Shown one piece after another: positions 63,334 through 64,000 of a stretch of DNA of 64,000 nucleotides. The stretch covers positions 1-64,000 of the forward strand of contig NZ_VMNW02000007.1 in the NCBI RefSeq assembly GCF_007713735.2, in the 5' to 3' direction. Each line of letters starts with the position of its first letter. Within the stretch, counting starts at the first letter, position 1. The notes under the pieces are model-generated. The model was not told the DNA's origin. It saw nothing but the letters and a program-made list of their open reading frames with translations, and did not search any database. The position numbers and the translations under genes are program-made. This DNA is from Amycolatopsis acidicola (GTDB lineage: Bacteria; Actinomycetota; Actinomycetes; Mycobacteriales; Pseudonocardiaceae).

Positions 63334-64000
63334 TCAGGATTCCTCTCGCACTACTTCCGGCTGCACACCGGCCGCGGGACGGCCGGGCAGAGTCTTGATC
63401 TCGTCGCCCGCCCCGGTCACCACCGCCATCTCCCGCGCGTCGGGCAGCAGCTTCCACGCCACGAACACCTCGGCGAGCGCGACGACCGCCACGTAGTAGG
63501 CCGGGGCGACACTGTCGAATGTGGACACCAGCCACGTCGCCACCAGCGAAGCGGTGCCACCGAACAACGCGAACCCCAGCTGGTAGGGCAGCGCGCTCGC
63601 CGACGCGCGGACGTCGACCGGGAACAGCTCGACCACGGCGAACCCGGCGGCCAGGTTCATCGGGTAGACGAACACGATGTAGACGGCGATCGCGAGCGTC
63701 GCGGCCACCGGGCCCTGCCCGACCAGCAGGAACGCGGGCACGGTCCAGATGACCAGGCCCAGCGCCAGCCCGGCGGCGAACACCTTGCGCGACAACCGGT
63801 CCGACAGCCTGCACACGTAGTGCACGGCGGGCATCGCGATCAGGAACGCCAGCGCCATCACCAGGAGTGCCTCGGACATGGTGTAGCCCTCGAACTTCAC
63901 CATGAGCGTGACCATGAACCCGATCAGCATGTACCCGGACAGCGACACGATCCCGATCCACGCGAACAGCGTGAACATCTCGCGGCGCACCGTGCGGAAC
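63334..64000 (-). CDS. MFS transporter, C-terminal part (partial)
   Basis: Only the last 221 codons or so are in the window. Seen are five or six hydrophobic segments with LSDRLSRKVF between helices and VVELFPVDVRASASAL, which is the metabolite:H+ symporter family pattern. The gene starts beyond the right edge. It is immediately upstream of the acyl-CoA ligase gene, so it probably imports the acid of this operon. Confidence 0.86.
   Translation of the reverse strand, partial: FRTVRREMFTLFAWIGIVSLSGYMLIGFMVTLMVKFEGYTMSEALLVMALAFLIAMPAVHYVCRLSDRLSRKVFAAGLALGLVIWTVPAFLLVGQGPVAATLAIAVYIVFVYPMNLAAGFAVVELFPVDVRASASALPYQLGFALFGGTASLVATWLVSTFDSVAPAYYVAVVALAEVFVAWKLLPDAREMAVVTGAGDEIKTLPGRPAAGVQPEVVREES

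Noticed and set aside
1..64000. tRNA, rRNA or CRISPR arrays
   Set aside because: No cloverleaf-like segment, rRNA core sequence or regularly spaced direct repeats were seen on reading both strands.

Overview
This window looks like chromosomal DNA of a high-GC actinomycete. The evidence is strongly GC-biased codons, GTG and TTG starts with AGGAG-type ribosome sites, Sec lipoproteins, and an F420-dependent glucose-6-phosphate dehydrogenase (Fgd). A Pseudonocardiaceae-type soil bacterium is a reasonable guess, but nothing here fixes the genus. No rRNA, tRNA or CRISPR array was seen. Almost every gene belongs to uptake and catabolism of organic acids as CoA thioesters, in five neighbouring clusters.

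Region 1 (1-19.6 kb) is a regulon around an unusual B12-dependent acyl-CoA mutase. It holds a branched-chain-amino-acid-type ABC importer (partial permease and binding protein). Next come the mutase small and large subunits with a lipoyl synthase and a PrpE-like CoA ligase. A Rieske oxygenase, a small protein and a ferredoxin follow. The beta-oxidation set is two acyl-CoA dehydrogenases, a DUF35 protein plus thiolase-fold partner, an SDR and a MaoC-type hydratase. An ADP-forming-type CoA ligase, an EthD-like protein, a MeaB-type mutase chaperone and a GntR regulator complete it. A 20-bp operator-like element containing GCATGCAAT recurs in four intergenic regions. The mutase active-site pattern (Ile86, Val113, Met191, Asn239) is unlike methylmalonyl-CoA mutase and points to an acyl-CoA with a quaternary carbon. 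I consider this cluster the best candidate for an undescribed pathway.

Region 2 (19.6-32.6 kb) starts with 1.5 kb of decayed DNA carrying an IS110-like transposase scar. It continues with a ribose-type ABC importer, an AGXT2L-like PLP enzyme, a ROK regulator, an aldehyde dehydrogenase, a formamidase/acetamidase, a hydroxylysine-kinase-like phosphotransferase and a mandelate-racemase-type enolase-superfamily protein. Kinase, phospholyase and aldehyde dehydrogenase together suggest breakdown of a hydroxy-amine.

Region 3 (32.7-45.2 kb) has acetoacetyl-CoA synthetase, an HpcH/CitE-type lyase, an SDR and a second DUF35/thiolase-fold pair. These are divergent from a second ribose-type ABC importer, an SMP-30 lactonase, an acyl-CoA ligase and a TetR regulator. 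Two inverted CGTACG-type operators sit in the divergent promoter.

Region 4 (45.3-51.2 kb) has an SDR, an acetoacetate-decarboxylase-family protein and an MFS importer, divergent from an IclR regulator with a perfect palindrome. A hydroxyacyl-CoA dehydrogenase and an amidohydrolase follow. A scar at 51.2-52.9 kb contains remnants of a group II intron reverse transcriptase, an AraC regulator and an acyl-CoA dehydrogenase.

Region 5 (52.9-64 kb) is one long minus-strand set: a double-hotdog protein, an isochorismatase-fold hydrolase, an NTF2-like protein, an aldehyde dehydrogenase, Fgd, an SDR, an F420-type flavin/PPOX protein, an alpha/beta hydrolase, an acyl-CoA dehydrogenase, alpha-methylacyl-CoA racemase, an acyl-CoA ligase and an MFS importer cut by the window end.
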